Below, piece after piece: positions 44,512 to 54,758 of a stretch of 64,000 nt of DNA (position 1 is the stretch's first letter; every line of letters begins with the position of its first letter). This DNA comes from Halobellus clavatus (lineage in GTDB: Archaea > Halobacteriota > Halobacteria > Halobacteriales > Haloferacaceae). The stretch is taken from contig NZ_FNPB01000004.1 in assembly GCF_900107195.1 (NCBI RefSeq), forward strand, positions 124,001 to 188,000, read 5' to 3'. Under the pieces are notes generated by a model. It had not been told where the DNA came from, made no database searches, and saw only the letters and a list, made by a program, of their open reading frames with translations. The position numbers and the translations under genes were made by a program.

Positions 44512-44586
44512 CTGCGGGTGCGATAGCGAATCGAAGCCGGCGAGTGGTGTCGATGCCTCTTTGATCGCGCTCCCACGAGCGCCTGT

Positions 44587-45006
44587 ATGGACTCGTTAAC
44601 TGCCCACCACGTCGGTATCACTGTCTCGGATCTCGACCAGGCCGTCGAATTCTACAGAGATGCCCTCGGACTCGACGTCGTCGCAGAGTTCTCGGTCGGG
44701 GGTGAGGCCTTCGCGACCGGTGTCGGCGTCCCGGACGCCCGCGCGTCGTTCGTTCACCTCGACGCCGGCGACGTCCGGCTCGAACTCGTCTCGTATGACG
44801 CCACCGGCGACAGCCAGGCCGGCCCGCAGATCGATACCGCCGGTGTGACCCACGTCGGCCTCGCGGTCGACGACGTGGCGGCGTGTTACGGTGGCCTCCC
44901 GGACTCCGTCGAGACGGTGAGCGAACCGCAGACCACCGAGAGCGGTACGACCATCTTTTTCGTCCGCGACCCGGAGGGTAATCTCGTCGAGGTCCTCTCA
45001 CCGTGA
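44587..45006 (+). CDS. VOC family protein, possible methylmalonyl-CoA epimerase-like
   Basis: A 139-residue single VOC protein of two beta-alpha-beta3 modules. H8 (HHVGITV), E near residue 72 (LELVSYD), H97 (THVGLAV) and the late glutamate in NLVEVLSP can form the metal site typical of epimerases and glyoxalases in this superfamily. Length and the LTAHHVGITVSDLDQAVEFYRD opening would suit methylmalonyl-CoA epimerase or glyoxalase I; they cannot be separated here. It lies 75 bp after folD on the same strand. Confidence 0.85.
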   Translation: MDSLTAHHVGITVSDLDQAVEFYRDALGLDVVAEFSVGGEAFATGVGVPDARASFVHLDAGDVRLELVSYDATGDSQAGPQIDTAGVTHVGLAVDDVAACYGGLPDSVETVSEPQTTESGTTIFFVRDPEGNLVEVLSP

Positions 45007-45168
45007 GATCGAGTGTCGTTCACGATCGTTAGGCAACGTTTTTTCGAGTATACGCCAAAATATGGAACGTTTCTGCAAGAGACGACACCGTATACGAACG
45101 AAGAATAAAAATACCCGAACTAGTCCTAACAAACCCTCATAGGGGTCAGGTGCCTACGAGTAAATACA

Positions 45169-45330
45169 ATGGCAACAGCAAGCAACTTCGAGAACAACCA
45201 GACGAGCGAAACCGAATTCTATCTCCCCGGCACGTCGATCTCGACGGTCTACGACCGCGTGGGCGACAAGATCAGCGCGATCTTCGGCCGTCACGGTCGC
45301 GTCCTGATCCCCTCGTCGTACAACAAGTAA
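45169..45330 (+). CDS. small soluble protein (53 residues) with a strong promoter
   Basis: Reading from the ATG at 45169 gives MATASNFENNQTSETEFYL, then a compact segment with VYDRVGDKISAIFGRHG and ends PSSYNK. It has mixed charge and third-position GC typical of real genes. An AGAATAAAAATACCC box at 45102-45116 with AT-rich DNA behind it is among the best promoters in the window, giving a leader of about 33 nt; a hairpin follows the stop. I do not recognise the family. Single-gene setting, strong promoter and short length suggest an abundant small protein. Confidence 0.7.
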   Translation: MATASNFENNQTSETEFYLPGTSISTVYDRVGDKISAIFGRHGRVLIPSSYNK

Positions 45331-45359
45331 GCCGCCGAGTCCTTCGATCGTTCGCGGCT
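45330..45359 (+). terminator. hairpin after the 53-residue protein
   Basis: AGCCGC (45330-45335) pairs with GCGGCT (45354-45359), with further partial pairing inside. A short pyrimidine tract follows (CTTACACTGTC), with TTTT a little later. Confidence 0.45.
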
Positions 45360-45476
45360 CTTACACTGTCTCGCCGTTTTCGACCGCGCTCTTGCGGATA
45401 TTCGCTGCCTCTCGCTTTTTCTATCGATCGTTCCGAGGTCCGATTCCGTTCAGGGCGGCAAGCCGAGGGTCGCCCG

Positions 45477-46523
45477 TCAGTCGGCCGACTGTGGCGCGGC
45501 AGTCGGCGGTTGCGAGCGCAGTTCTCGGATCGAGTTCACCACGACTGCCCCGCTCACGAGCATCGCCGCGCCGACGATGATCGCCAGCGACACCGTGTTG
45601 AGGACGGGCATCTCGATCGCCCCACCGATCTCGCGAACGGCGACGGCCACCGATCCCAGGAGCAGCATCACGCCGAAGTAGACCTTGATGTCGTCCTCCT
45701 CGACGAGGCTCGTGGCGGCGGCACCGAGGCGGGCCCCGAGTGCGCTCCCCGCGAGCAGCGGGACGACGATAGCGAGGTCGACAGCGCCGTCCATCGCGTA
45801 GAGGAAGCTCCCGATCCCACCCGAGAAGACGATCTCGAAGAGGTCGGTACCGACCGCGACGGGGACGGGAACACCGATCAGGTAGAACAGCGCGGGCATC
45901 CGGATGAAGCCCCCGCCGACCCCGAGGAAGCCCGAGAGGAGTCCCGTCGCGAACGCGACGCCTAAGATCATCCACAGCGAGACCGTGAGTCCCCCCTTGA
46001 TTGACATCATCGGCGGAATCCGGTAGGACTGGATCTTCTTGGCGATGTCGGGGATATCTTCGGCCGCCTCCTCGGCGTCCATCCCTTCGGCGTCGTGGTC
46101 GACGCCGCCGCTGTCGCCGCTCTTCAGTGCATTGTACGTGATGAAGACCCCGATTCCGCCGAGGAGCGCGACGTACGCGACGCTGACGACGGTGTTAGCC
46201 AGTCCGATGTCCTGCAGCCAGTGCAACCCGAACTTGCCGACCTCGATGCCGGCGGTCGTTCCGGCGATCATCAACACGCCGAGTTTGTAGTCGACCTGTC
46301 CCAGGTCGCGGTGCTTCAGCGTCGCGATGACCGACGTCCCGAAAACGAACGCTAGCCCCGATGCGACGGCCACGTCAGTCTTGTATCCCATCACGAGAAG
46401 CGCCGGCGTGACGAGGAAGGACCCACCCATCCCGAAGAATCCGAACAGGAGCCCGATCAGGACGCCGAACCCGGCGAACATCCCGAGCAAACTCACGGCG
46501 ACGCCGAGGATCTCCACGATCAC
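45477..46523 (-). CDS. TauE/SafE family sulfite/anion exporter
   Basis: A 348-residue permease with eight or nine membrane helices in two halves. LIGLLFGFFGMGGSFLVTPALLV opens the first repeat and GLLSGFLGVGGGFIRMPAL the second, the glycine-rich re-entrant motifs of TauE/SafE. A cytoplasmic loop of about 35 acidic residues (DHDAEGMDAEEAAEDI) separates them. The start is GTG at 46523, overlapping the TGA of the preceding 49-residue membrane protein (GTGA), so translation is coupled. Members export or import sulfite, sulfonates or thiosulfate; the substrate is unknown here. The TrmB-like regulator across the gap probably controls it. Confidence 0.93.
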   Translation of the reverse strand: MIVEILGVAVSLLGMFAGFGVLIGLLFGFFGMGGSFLVTPALLVMGYKTDVAVASGLAFVFGTSVIATLKHRDLGQVDYKLGVLMIAGTTAGIEVGKFGLHWLQDIGLANTVVSVAYVALLGGIGVFITYNALKSGDSGGVDHDAEGMDAEEAAEDIPDIAKKIQSYRIPPMMSIKGGLTVSLWMILGVAFATGLLSGFLGVGGGFIRMPALFYLIGVPVPVAVGTDLFEIVFSGGIGSFLYAMDGAVDLAIVVPLLAGSALGARLGAAATSLVEEDDIKVYFGVMLLLGSVAVAVREIGGAIEMPVLNTVSLAIIVGAAMLVSGAVVVNSIRELRSQPPTAAPQSAD

Positions 46524-46669
46524 TCACCCCGCAGCATGCGGGCGATCTTCGGCCCGAGCGCACTCTCTAACAGTCCATATCCGACGTACAGGACCAGCGC
46601 TTCGACGAGTACTGCGCCGATCAGTATCGCCGCGCCCGTCGGCCCGGCGGCAGCTTCAAGCCCGAACAT
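46520..46669 (-). CDS. 49-residue single-helix membrane protein coupled to the TauE/SafE permease
   Basis: ATG at 46669 gives MFGLEAAAGPTGAAILIG, one membrane helix and a basic end KIARMLRGE. The stop overlaps the GTG of the permease, strong evidence for a real coupled gene. I recall short haloarchaeal proteins of this type (possibly the DUF7512 family) next to TauE permeases, but the family name is from memory. It may act as a small permease subunit or insertase target. Confidence 0.75.
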   Translation of the reverse strand: MFGLEAAAGPTGAAILIGAVLVEALVLYVGYGLLESALGPKIARMLRGE

Positions 46670-46754
46670 CGGTTCTCCCCTCGATGAATATTGCGTACAT
46701 CATGGATTTCTGCGCAACCGACCCTAACCGACGCGTTCACTTAACGGTATTGGG

Positions 46755-46772
46755 ATTGTTGTACAATACAAT
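46755..46772. promoter_or_regulatory. inverted repeat upstream of the TauE operon
   Basis: ATTGTTGTACAATACAAT: outer arms ATTGT and ACAAT, with TTGTACAA in the core. It sits just upstream of a reverse-strand GTTAAG box (about 46738-46746) that would serve the 49-residue protein and permease. Confidence 0.5.
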
Positions 46773-47078
46773 ATCCGCGTATCCAACGCATGGTTGCTGA
46801 TAGGTTATGAGTGAGTTTCCACCCCAAACGTCGACGTTCAGCGGGTGCGCGCGCAAAAACGGTGATCAGAGCCGGACTGGTCGGTAACTGTCGGCGCTCG
46901 ACGACTCACCAATAATACGGGGAGATCACATAATCGAACACGACTCTTTCGCCGTGTGACCCCGTTAACGCGCCGCTGTTCGCCGTCGAGTGGTCGGATC
47001 CAACTCCTGCTTCGATCGAACCGCCGCCACCACCTCCCAGTCCCGCATCATTGCCGGACGCGGCACCGCAGAATTGTG

Positions 47079-47095
47079 GATTGTCTGAACAAATC
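47079..47095. promoter_or_regulatory. inverted repeat upstream of the TrmB-like gene
   Basis: GATTGTCTGAACAAATC, arms (G)ATTGT and ACAA(A)T(C). It abuts the CTTATAAG TATA box (47095-47102), which stands about 30 bp before the ATG at 47131, so a bound regulator would block assembly at the promoter. Confidence 0.5.
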
Positions 47096-47130
47096 TTATA
47101 AGCACACGGTGCGTACTCGTATCCAGTACG

Positions 47131-47532
47131 ATGCCCGATTCGATGTCCGAACAGCTGCGACGAGATATGGAGTGCGAAGGGCTCTTAGAGTGCTTCCACG
47201 GTCTCAAGCAGCTCGACAAGCAGTGTTTCCAGGTACTTGTCCGAGCGGAAGAGCCGCTCACTGTCGACGAAATCGCCGACATTGTCGGCCGCGAGCGCTC
47301 GACGGCGTACCGATCGATCCAGCGACTGCTCAAGGCGGGATTCATCCAGAAAGAGCAGGTCAACTACGAACAAGGCGGCTACTACCACGTCTACTCCCCG
47401 ACCGACGCCGAGCGGATCTCCGACAATATGCAACGGATGCTCAACGACTGGTACGCAAAGATGGGGCAACTCATCCAGGAATTCGAGGACAAGTACGAAC
47501 AGGAAGGCAGCGAAGTCGCCGTCGAGGGCTGA
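47131..47532 (+). CDS. TrmB-type winged HTH transcriptional regulator
   Basis: A 133-residue regulator. Residues 20-85 form a winged helix: CFQVLVRAEEPLTVDEIADIV, then RERSTAYRSIQRLLKAGFI as recognition helix and a GGYYHVYSP wing. The last 40 residues form a long amphipathic helix suited to dimerisation. This is a TrmB/sugar-regulator-type HTH without effector domain. It faces the TauE operon and carries a similar inverted repeat in its own promoter, so autoregulation and control of the permease are likely. The leaderless ATG at 47131 fits the TATA box; an ATG four codons later is possible. Confidence 0.88.
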   Translation: MPDSMSEQLRRDMECEGLLECFHGLKQLDKQCFQVLVRAEEPLTVDEIADIVGRERSTAYRSIQRLLKAGFIQKEQVNYEQGGYYHVYSPTDAERISDNMQRMLNDWYAKMGQLIQEFEDKYEQEGSEVAVEG

Positions 47533-47575
47533 TCTCGGTCGTCGAATCGGTACTGTCTCGAACGCGGTGGAGCAG

Positions 47576-49495
47576 TCAGTCGAACCGGAACGTCTCCAGG
47601 TTTCGGGGCGCGTACGTTCGCACGTCGTACTTCTGATACAGCCCCGAAGAGAGCTGATCGGTCGACGCCTCGTCGCCGTGCACACAGAGGATCTCCTCCG
47701 GCCGCGGATTCATCGTGCCGACGAAATTCTCCAGCCCGTTGCGGTCGGCGTGACCGGAGAAGCCGCTCACCGACTCGACGCCGAGTCGTAGCGTCAACTG
47801 CTCGGTCCGGCCGCCGCGGTCGCTGAACGGGATCTCCCGCCGACCACTCTGGATACGCCGACCGAGCGTTCCCTGTGCCTGGTAGCCGACGAAGATCAGC
47901 CGGTTTTCGGGGTCGCCACCCAGGAGTTCGAGCCACGACATAATCGGCCCGCCGGTGACCATCCCTGACGTCGAGAGCACGATGCAGGGGTCGTCGCCGG
48001 CGATATCTTCGCGCATCTCCTGGCCGCCGTCGACCTGCTGGAACTGGTCGGCAAGGAAGGGGTTCTCGTCCTCGTGGAGAATCCGATCCCGGAGCCCGTC
48101 ACGCAAGAACTCGGGGTAGGCGGTGTGGATGGCCGTCGCCTCGCGAATCATTCCGTCGAGGTAGATCGGCATCGTCGGCAGGTCGCCCTCCCGCATCGCT
48201 TCCTCCAAGACGAGCATCAGTTCCTGCGAACGCCCGACGGCGAACGCGGGGATCACGACCTTGCCGTCGTTCTCGTACGTCTCTTCGATGAGTTCGATCA
48301 GGGTCTGCTCTGAGTCCGCCTGGTCGGTCTGGTAGTCGTTCCGCTGGCCGTACGTCGACTCCATCACGAGCGTCTCAACGCGCGGGAAGTCGTTGGAAGC
48401 GCCGTTGAACAGGCGCGTGTCCGTGTAGTGGATGTCGCCGGAGAAGACGACGTTGTGGAAGCCGTCGCCGATGTGGAAGTGTGAGACTGCCGATCCCAGG
48501 ATGTGTCCGGCGTTGTGGAAGGTGAGTTTGATGTCGGGCGCGATATCGGTCACGTCCCCGTAGTCCAGTGTGATGGTGTGTTTCAGTTCCTCGCGAACCA
48601 TCTCGGACTCGTACGGCGGCGTCCGCCCCTCTTTGGCGGCCACGTCGAGGTAGTCCAGTTGGAGCAGCCCCATCAGGTCTCGCGTCGGCTCGGTGGTGTA
48701 CACCGGACCGTCGTACCCGTACTTGAACAGGAGGGGCAGCAGCGCGCTGTGGTCGAGGTGCGCGTGCGTGAGGACGACGGCGTCGAGGTCGGCGATCGGA
48801 TTCGCTTCGGGGACCTGGAGGTACGGCACCTCGCCTTCCGCGCCGGGCTTGTCACCGCAGTCGATCAAGACGCGGCTGTTGGGTGTGCTGAGCACGAAGC
48901 TCGCACGACCGACCTCACGGCAGCAGCCCAGTGTCGTCACGCGGACCCAGTCGGTCTCGGTCTCGGGGTCGCGGTGGATCTGCTGGCCCACCCGCTCTAA
49001 GAAGTCGCGACGGTCGTCGCGTTCCTGCATCAGGAAGTTCCGGACGTTGTCGACCGTCGAGGACTCCATCGGTGGGGTCCGGAGTACCTCGGGCGTCCAG
49101 CCGACTTCCTGGGTGATCTCTCGGAGCGTGCTCGCGCGCCGGCCGATCGCGAGGCCGGGCTTCTCGGCTTCGATCAGCACCTCGCCGGTCGCGGGGTAGA
49201 ACTGGAGGTTCGTGATCCCCGCCTCGTCGGGGATGAGTTCGAGAATCCGGGGCTTCGCTTCCGCCGGGTCCATCTGGGTGCCCGCGGCCGGCCGAACTGT
49301 GATCCGTTTTCGGAGCGTGCTGGCCAGTCGGCGGATCAGGCCGTCGCGCTCGGCGAACTTCCGCGGGGTCTCGGTGTAGACCACCAGTTCCGGTCCTTCG
49401 TAGGCGACGCGAGAGACGACGAGGTCGTCGGGGATCTCGTCTTCGAGTCGTGATTTGACCGCTTCGAGCGGGTCCGTGGTGTCGTTAGTGCTCAT
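47576..49495 (-). CDS. KH-domain beta-CASP ribonuclease aCPSF1 (transcription termination factor FttA)
   Basis: A 639-residue archaeal CPSF homologue. Residues 1-145 contain the two KH-like RNA-binding domains (AKPRILELIPDEAGITNLQF, PGLAIGRRASTLREI). The metallo-beta-lactamase part has VVLTHAHLDHSALLPLLF, the HxHxDH metal motif, and GHILGSAVSHF; the beta-CASP part has STYGQRNDY, PAFAVGRSQELMLVLEE and the terminal GFSGHADRNGLENFV. It cuts RNA 3' ends and drives transcription termination in archaea. The ATG at 49495 is the usual start. It is convergent with the TrmB-like gene. Confidence 0.96.
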   Translation of the reverse strand: MSTNDTTDPLEAVKSRLEDEIPDDLVVSRVAYEGPELVVYTETPRKFAERDGLIRRLASTLRKRITVRPAAGTQMDPAEAKPRILELIPDEAGITNLQFYPATGEVLIEAEKPGLAIGRRASTLREITQEVGWTPEVLRTPPMESSTVDNVRNFLMQERDDRRDFLERVGQQIHRDPETETDWVRVTTLGCCREVGRASFVLSTPNSRVLIDCGDKPGAEGEVPYLQVPEANPIADLDAVVLTHAHLDHSALLPLLFKYGYDGPVYTTEPTRDLMGLLQLDYLDVAAKEGRTPPYESEMVREELKHTITLDYGDVTDIAPDIKLTFHNAGHILGSAVSHFHIGDGFHNVVFSGDIHYTDTRLFNGASNDFPRVETLVMESTYGQRNDYQTDQADSEQTLIELIEETYENDGKVVIPAFAVGRSQELMLVLEEAMREGDLPTMPIYLDGMIREATAIHTAYPEFLRDGLRDRILHEDENPFLADQFQQVDGGQEMREDIAGDDPCIVLSTSGMVTGGPIMSWLELLGGDPENRLIFVGYQAQGTLGRRIQSGRREIPFSDRGGRTEQLTLRLGVESVSGFSGHADRNGLENFVGTMNPRPEEILCVHGDEASTDQLSSGLYQKYDVRTYAPRNLETFRFD

Positions 49496-49741
49496 ACATA
49501 TCTGGAACGCCGTGGAGAGGTACCACCAAAACCAGTGGTCCGTCTCTCGGGATCGTGTTGATGGGTCACGTCGACCGCGCCGACGAGACCGAACGGACGA
49601 AATCGTTCGTTCGTACCTATCCGACAGTGTATATAAACGTTTTTCGCTGTGGGAGGAGCGCTCGGGCCCCGCTCCGGTCCGAATGCGTCGCTCGCGGTGC
49701 CGGCGCGAGGAAAAAACGTGGACGGTGAACCGAGTGCCGCC

Positions 49742-51979
<2,238 letters not shown>

Positions 51980-52106
51980 TTATTTCCCGTTACAGGGGAG
52001 GACTCCGTCCCGCGCGGGAGCGGTTGGCGCTCTCAGATCAGCAGGTATCGAGACGGATACGTGCAATCTGTTCGGGTCGGGCCTGCTCCAGACTCGGCTG
52101 TCGCGA

Positions 52107-52841
52107 TCACTCCCGCTCTCGCAGGTCTTCGGTGCGGAGTTCTCCCTTCGCACGCCAGGTCCGCGGCCGAAACGCCACGACCGCGGCCGCCACGTAGCAC
52201 GCGACGACCCCGCCGACGACGACCGTGCCGGAGATCATCCCGATCGACGCCGTCTCCACCCACCCCATCGGCGAGAATGCGGTGATCCGGACGAACCAGG
52301 CGGCCAGCAGGATGCAGGAGAGAGGCAGGTACACCCGCCGCAAGCGGTGAGCGATTGCCTCCTCAGCGCTGATCTTCAGCGTCGGGACGCGGTAATCGTC
52401 GCCGAGGTCGGCCCGCCACGTTTCGGTCCCGATCCCGCCCTCTGGGTCTAGCCCGTACGCCCAGACGTTCTCCTGGAGGGTCCGCACACGGGTCCGCCAG
52501 ATGTCGTAGCCGCGATACCGTCGCGCTTCGATCACCAGAAAGACGCTGAGCGTCGCCATCCCGATCAGGATGATGTAGTGGGGGTTGTCGGGACTGGAAA
52601 ACGCCCAGGTGAGGATGGCCGCGATCACCACGACAGCCCAGTTGGTCGTCTGATCGAGGCGTTCTCGCCAGAGTTTCATCCGGTGGAGTTCCCCGCGGTA
52701 CAGGTGCGCCAGCGCGGAACTCGGTCCCATCTCCGCGTCGAGCAGTCCGGCGCCGACGTACGGCGACGCGTCCCGCTCGGCGTCTGTCGACGCCCCGTCG
52801 CCGGTCTCCTCCTCGGAGCCGCCGTCGGGCTCCCCCGTCAT
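52107..52841 (-). CDS. DUF2270-type predicted membrane protein
   Basis: A 244-residue protein. An acidic, disordered first 30 residues lead to SSALAHLYRGELHRMKLWRERLDQTTNWAVVV, typical of DUF2270 proteins, followed by two membrane helices, a cytoplasmic IEARRYRGYDIWRTRVRTLQEN stretch and two more helices near the end. Function is unknown. The ATG at 52841 gives the natural acidic N-terminus; other in-frame starts at 52898 and 52985 would add basic, unlikely sequence. Confidence 0.85.
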   Translation of the reverse strand: MTGEPDGGSEEETGDGASTDAERDASPYVGAGLLDAEMGPSSALAHLYRGELHRMKLWRERLDQTTNWAVVVIAAILTWAFSSPDNPHYIILIGMATLSVFLVIEARRYRGYDIWRTRVRTLQENVWAYGLDPEGGIGTETWRADLGDDYRVPTLKISAEEAIAHRLRRVYLPLSCILLAAWFVRITAFSPMGWVETASIGMISGTVVVGGVVACYVAAAVVAFRPRTWRAKGELRTEDLRERE

Positions 52842-52968
52842 CGGTCGCAGCGACCGCGCTCGGGTGGTGAATGTGTGCTGTACAATCGAGTCATACATCC
52901 GAATTACTGCAAGCAGGTTTAGTCGTTGTGCCGCGGGAGTGTCAGTCACGTGAGCCGCGTTAGGTAGA

Positions 52969-53118
52969 TAAATACACGAATACAATTATACCTTAGATAA
53001 ATATATAAATAAAATATCATTCCGTACAGTAGCTTGAGAAACCTTTTGTGACACTGAATTCCGACTGTTCAGATATTCTTAGTATAATAGATAAACAGTG
53101 AATTTGTTAATTCTGACT
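52969..53118. other. AT-rich island, left edge of the 53-60 kb module
   Basis: About 150 bp of AT-rich DNA with ATAAATATATAAATAAAA and many short A/T runs, in contrast to the GC-rich surroundings. No reading frame of haloarchaeal type. It shares TAAATAAAATAT with the AT-rich stretch near 60640, though such a short AT match means little by itself. Possible promoter cluster or junction of inserted DNA. Confidence 0.5.
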
Positions 53119-53119
53119 G

Positions 53120-54670
53120 TTATTCAGACTCCTGATATTCGAAGTGCTCTTCTCGAATGTCCGCGCGCAGCAGGGTGCCGGTGTCGGATCGCGGGAGTGA
53201 CTCGTCGATGACCACGTACGACCGGGGGCGCTTGAAATCCGCCAACTCGTCGTGATCGCGACAGTGCTCGTCGAGGAGGTCCGGGCTCACGTCGCCGCTG
53301 ACGACGGCGGCGACCCGTTCCCCCCACTCGTCGTCGGGGACGCCGACGACCGCGGCCTCCCGGACGCTCGGGTGGTCCTCGAGGGCGAGCTCGACTTCCT
53401 GGGGATAGATGTTCTCGCCACCGCTCACGAGCATATTGTCCACGCGGTCGACGATGTGGAGTCGGCCGTGGTCGTCGACGTACGCGACATCCAGCGTTCG
53501 GAGCCACTCGCCGTCGACGAACAGCCGCGCCTCTGCCTCGGGACTGTCGAGATAGCCGCTGGCGGCGGGCCCTCGACCGATGAGCTCCCCAGTTTCACCA
53601 CGATCGACGATCGCAGTCGGATCGGGATCCTCGTCGGGTCGCGCGGCCTCGACGACGCGTAGATCCCAGGTGAACGTTGCGTTTCCCACGGTGCCCGGAC
53701 TCTCGAGTTGCTCGTCGGGGTACGCGTGCGTCAGATTCGTGATTCCCTCGGTCAGTCCGTAGGTGTTGTGGACGCCCTCGGTCATCCGTTCGCGGACGCG
53801 CTCGACCAGCGATGGGGGGACGACCGCCCCACCGGTTCGGACGTACGACAACGCCGAGAGGTCGTGCGATCCCTCCTCGTAAACGTCGAGAAGCGCCTCG
53901 AGCTGTGCCGGGACCGCGAGCAGTCCTGTCACGTCGTGTTCGTCCATCAGTGCTAGTGACTTCGGGGGGACGAACTCCGGCTGGAGAACGAGCGTCGCCC
54001 CCACCTGGAGGTGCGGGTAAATCCACGCGACTGTCGTGACGTCGTGATACCACGGAGTCGTCACCAGCGCGACGTCGGAGGGGTCGAGGCTCATCTCCAT
54101 CACGGCCTGTGTACTCCCCATCCAGACGCGTCGCTGGTCTTCGAGGATCGCCTTTGGCTCGCTGGTCGACCCGCTGGTGTAGAGGACACCGGTCTCCGCG
54201 TCGCCGTCTTCGACCGCGTCGTAGCCGGTCCCGCCGGAGTCGATCGCCCGCTCGTAGGGCTCGACGTCTGGACGATCGGGCACGTCGTCGCCGACGTACA
54301 ACGCGACGTCGAACGTCACCTCCTCGAGGACGGCTTCGGCCATCTCGGCGTTCGCCGCGTCGTAGACCAGCATCTCTGCTTCGGCGGTCTCGACCATCCG
54401 CCTGAGTTCGCCCGCAGCGCCCCGAAAGCTCAGTTGCGCGTTCGCCCGCCCGCGCTTTTGCGCGGCCACCATCATCTCGATCGCTGCGGGGCTGTTCCTG
54501 AGCAGTGATGCCGTCCGGGCGTCGCCGACGCGAGTATCGAGTGCGTTCGCCAGGGCGTCCGTCCGGCGGCCCAGTTCGCCGTAGGTGGTTTCGGCTCCGT
54601 GCGCTGTCACGAGCGCCGTCCGTTCGCTGTATCGATCGACCGTCCGCCGGAATGCGCGTAGGTCTCTCAT
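53120..54670 (-). CDS. AMP-binding acyl-CoA synthetase family protein without the catalytic A10 lysine
   Basis: A 516-residue ANL-superfamily protein. The P-loop TGVLYTSGSTSEPKA, the VHNTYGLTEG motif and the hinge RVDNMLVSGGENIYP are all present. At the C-terminal A10 motif it reads LPRSDTGTLLRADI: the lysine of the usual P-x-x-x-x-G-K, needed for adenylation, is replaced by threonine. Family members activate carboxylic acids as acyl-AMP and then acyl-CoA; with this change the first half-reaction should be impaired. It lies 88 bp downstream of the binding-protein gene on the same strand. Aromatic acids are plausible substrates because of the LigM-type neighbour. A second synthetase at 58.6 kb keeps the lysine. 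Confidence 0.9.
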   Translation of the reverse strand: MRDLRAFRRTVDRYSERTALVTAHGAETTYGELGRRTDALANALDTRVGDARTASLLRNSPAAIEMMVAAQKRGRANAQLSFRGAAGELRRMVETAEAEMLVYDAANAEMAEAVLEEVTFDVALYVGDDVPDRPDVEPYERAIDSGGTGYDAVEDGDAETGVLYTSGSTSEPKAILEDQRRVWMGSTQAVMEMSLDPSDVALVTTPWYHDVTTVAWIYPHLQVGATLVLQPEFVPPKSLALMDEHDVTGLLAVPAQLEALLDVYEEGSHDLSALSYVRTGGAVVPPSLVERVRERMTEGVHNTYGLTEGITNLTHAYPDEQLESPGTVGNATFTWDLRVVEAARPDEDPDPTAIVDRGETGELIGRGPAASGYLDSPEAEARLFVDGEWLRTLDVAYVDDHGRLHIVDRVDNMLVSGGENIYPQEVELALEDHPSVREAAVVGVPDDEWGERVAAVVSGDVSPDLLDEHCRDHDELADFKRPRSYVVIDESLPRSDTGTLLRADIREEHFEYQESE

Positions 54671-54758
54671 CGTGTGGTGGCTGATACTCGCACGGTGTCG
54701 GTTGCGTGGTCGTTCGCGTCACAGGGCAACCGGCGTGGCTGTGTGGCCATCACAGGTG

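Larger units (their letters stand above)
46670..47130. other. divergent control region between the TauE operon and the TrmB-like gene
   Basis: This 461-bp gap has no convincing gene. Each end has a promoter with an ATTGT...ACAA-type inverted repeat directly upstream of the TATA-like box (listed separately). The middle (46800-47050) is GC-mixed and shows nothing further that I can support. Confidence 0.5.

Noticed and set aside
52969-53118. Insertion-sequence remnant in the AT-rich island
   Set aside because: No terminal inverted repeat, target duplication or transposase fragment could be found.
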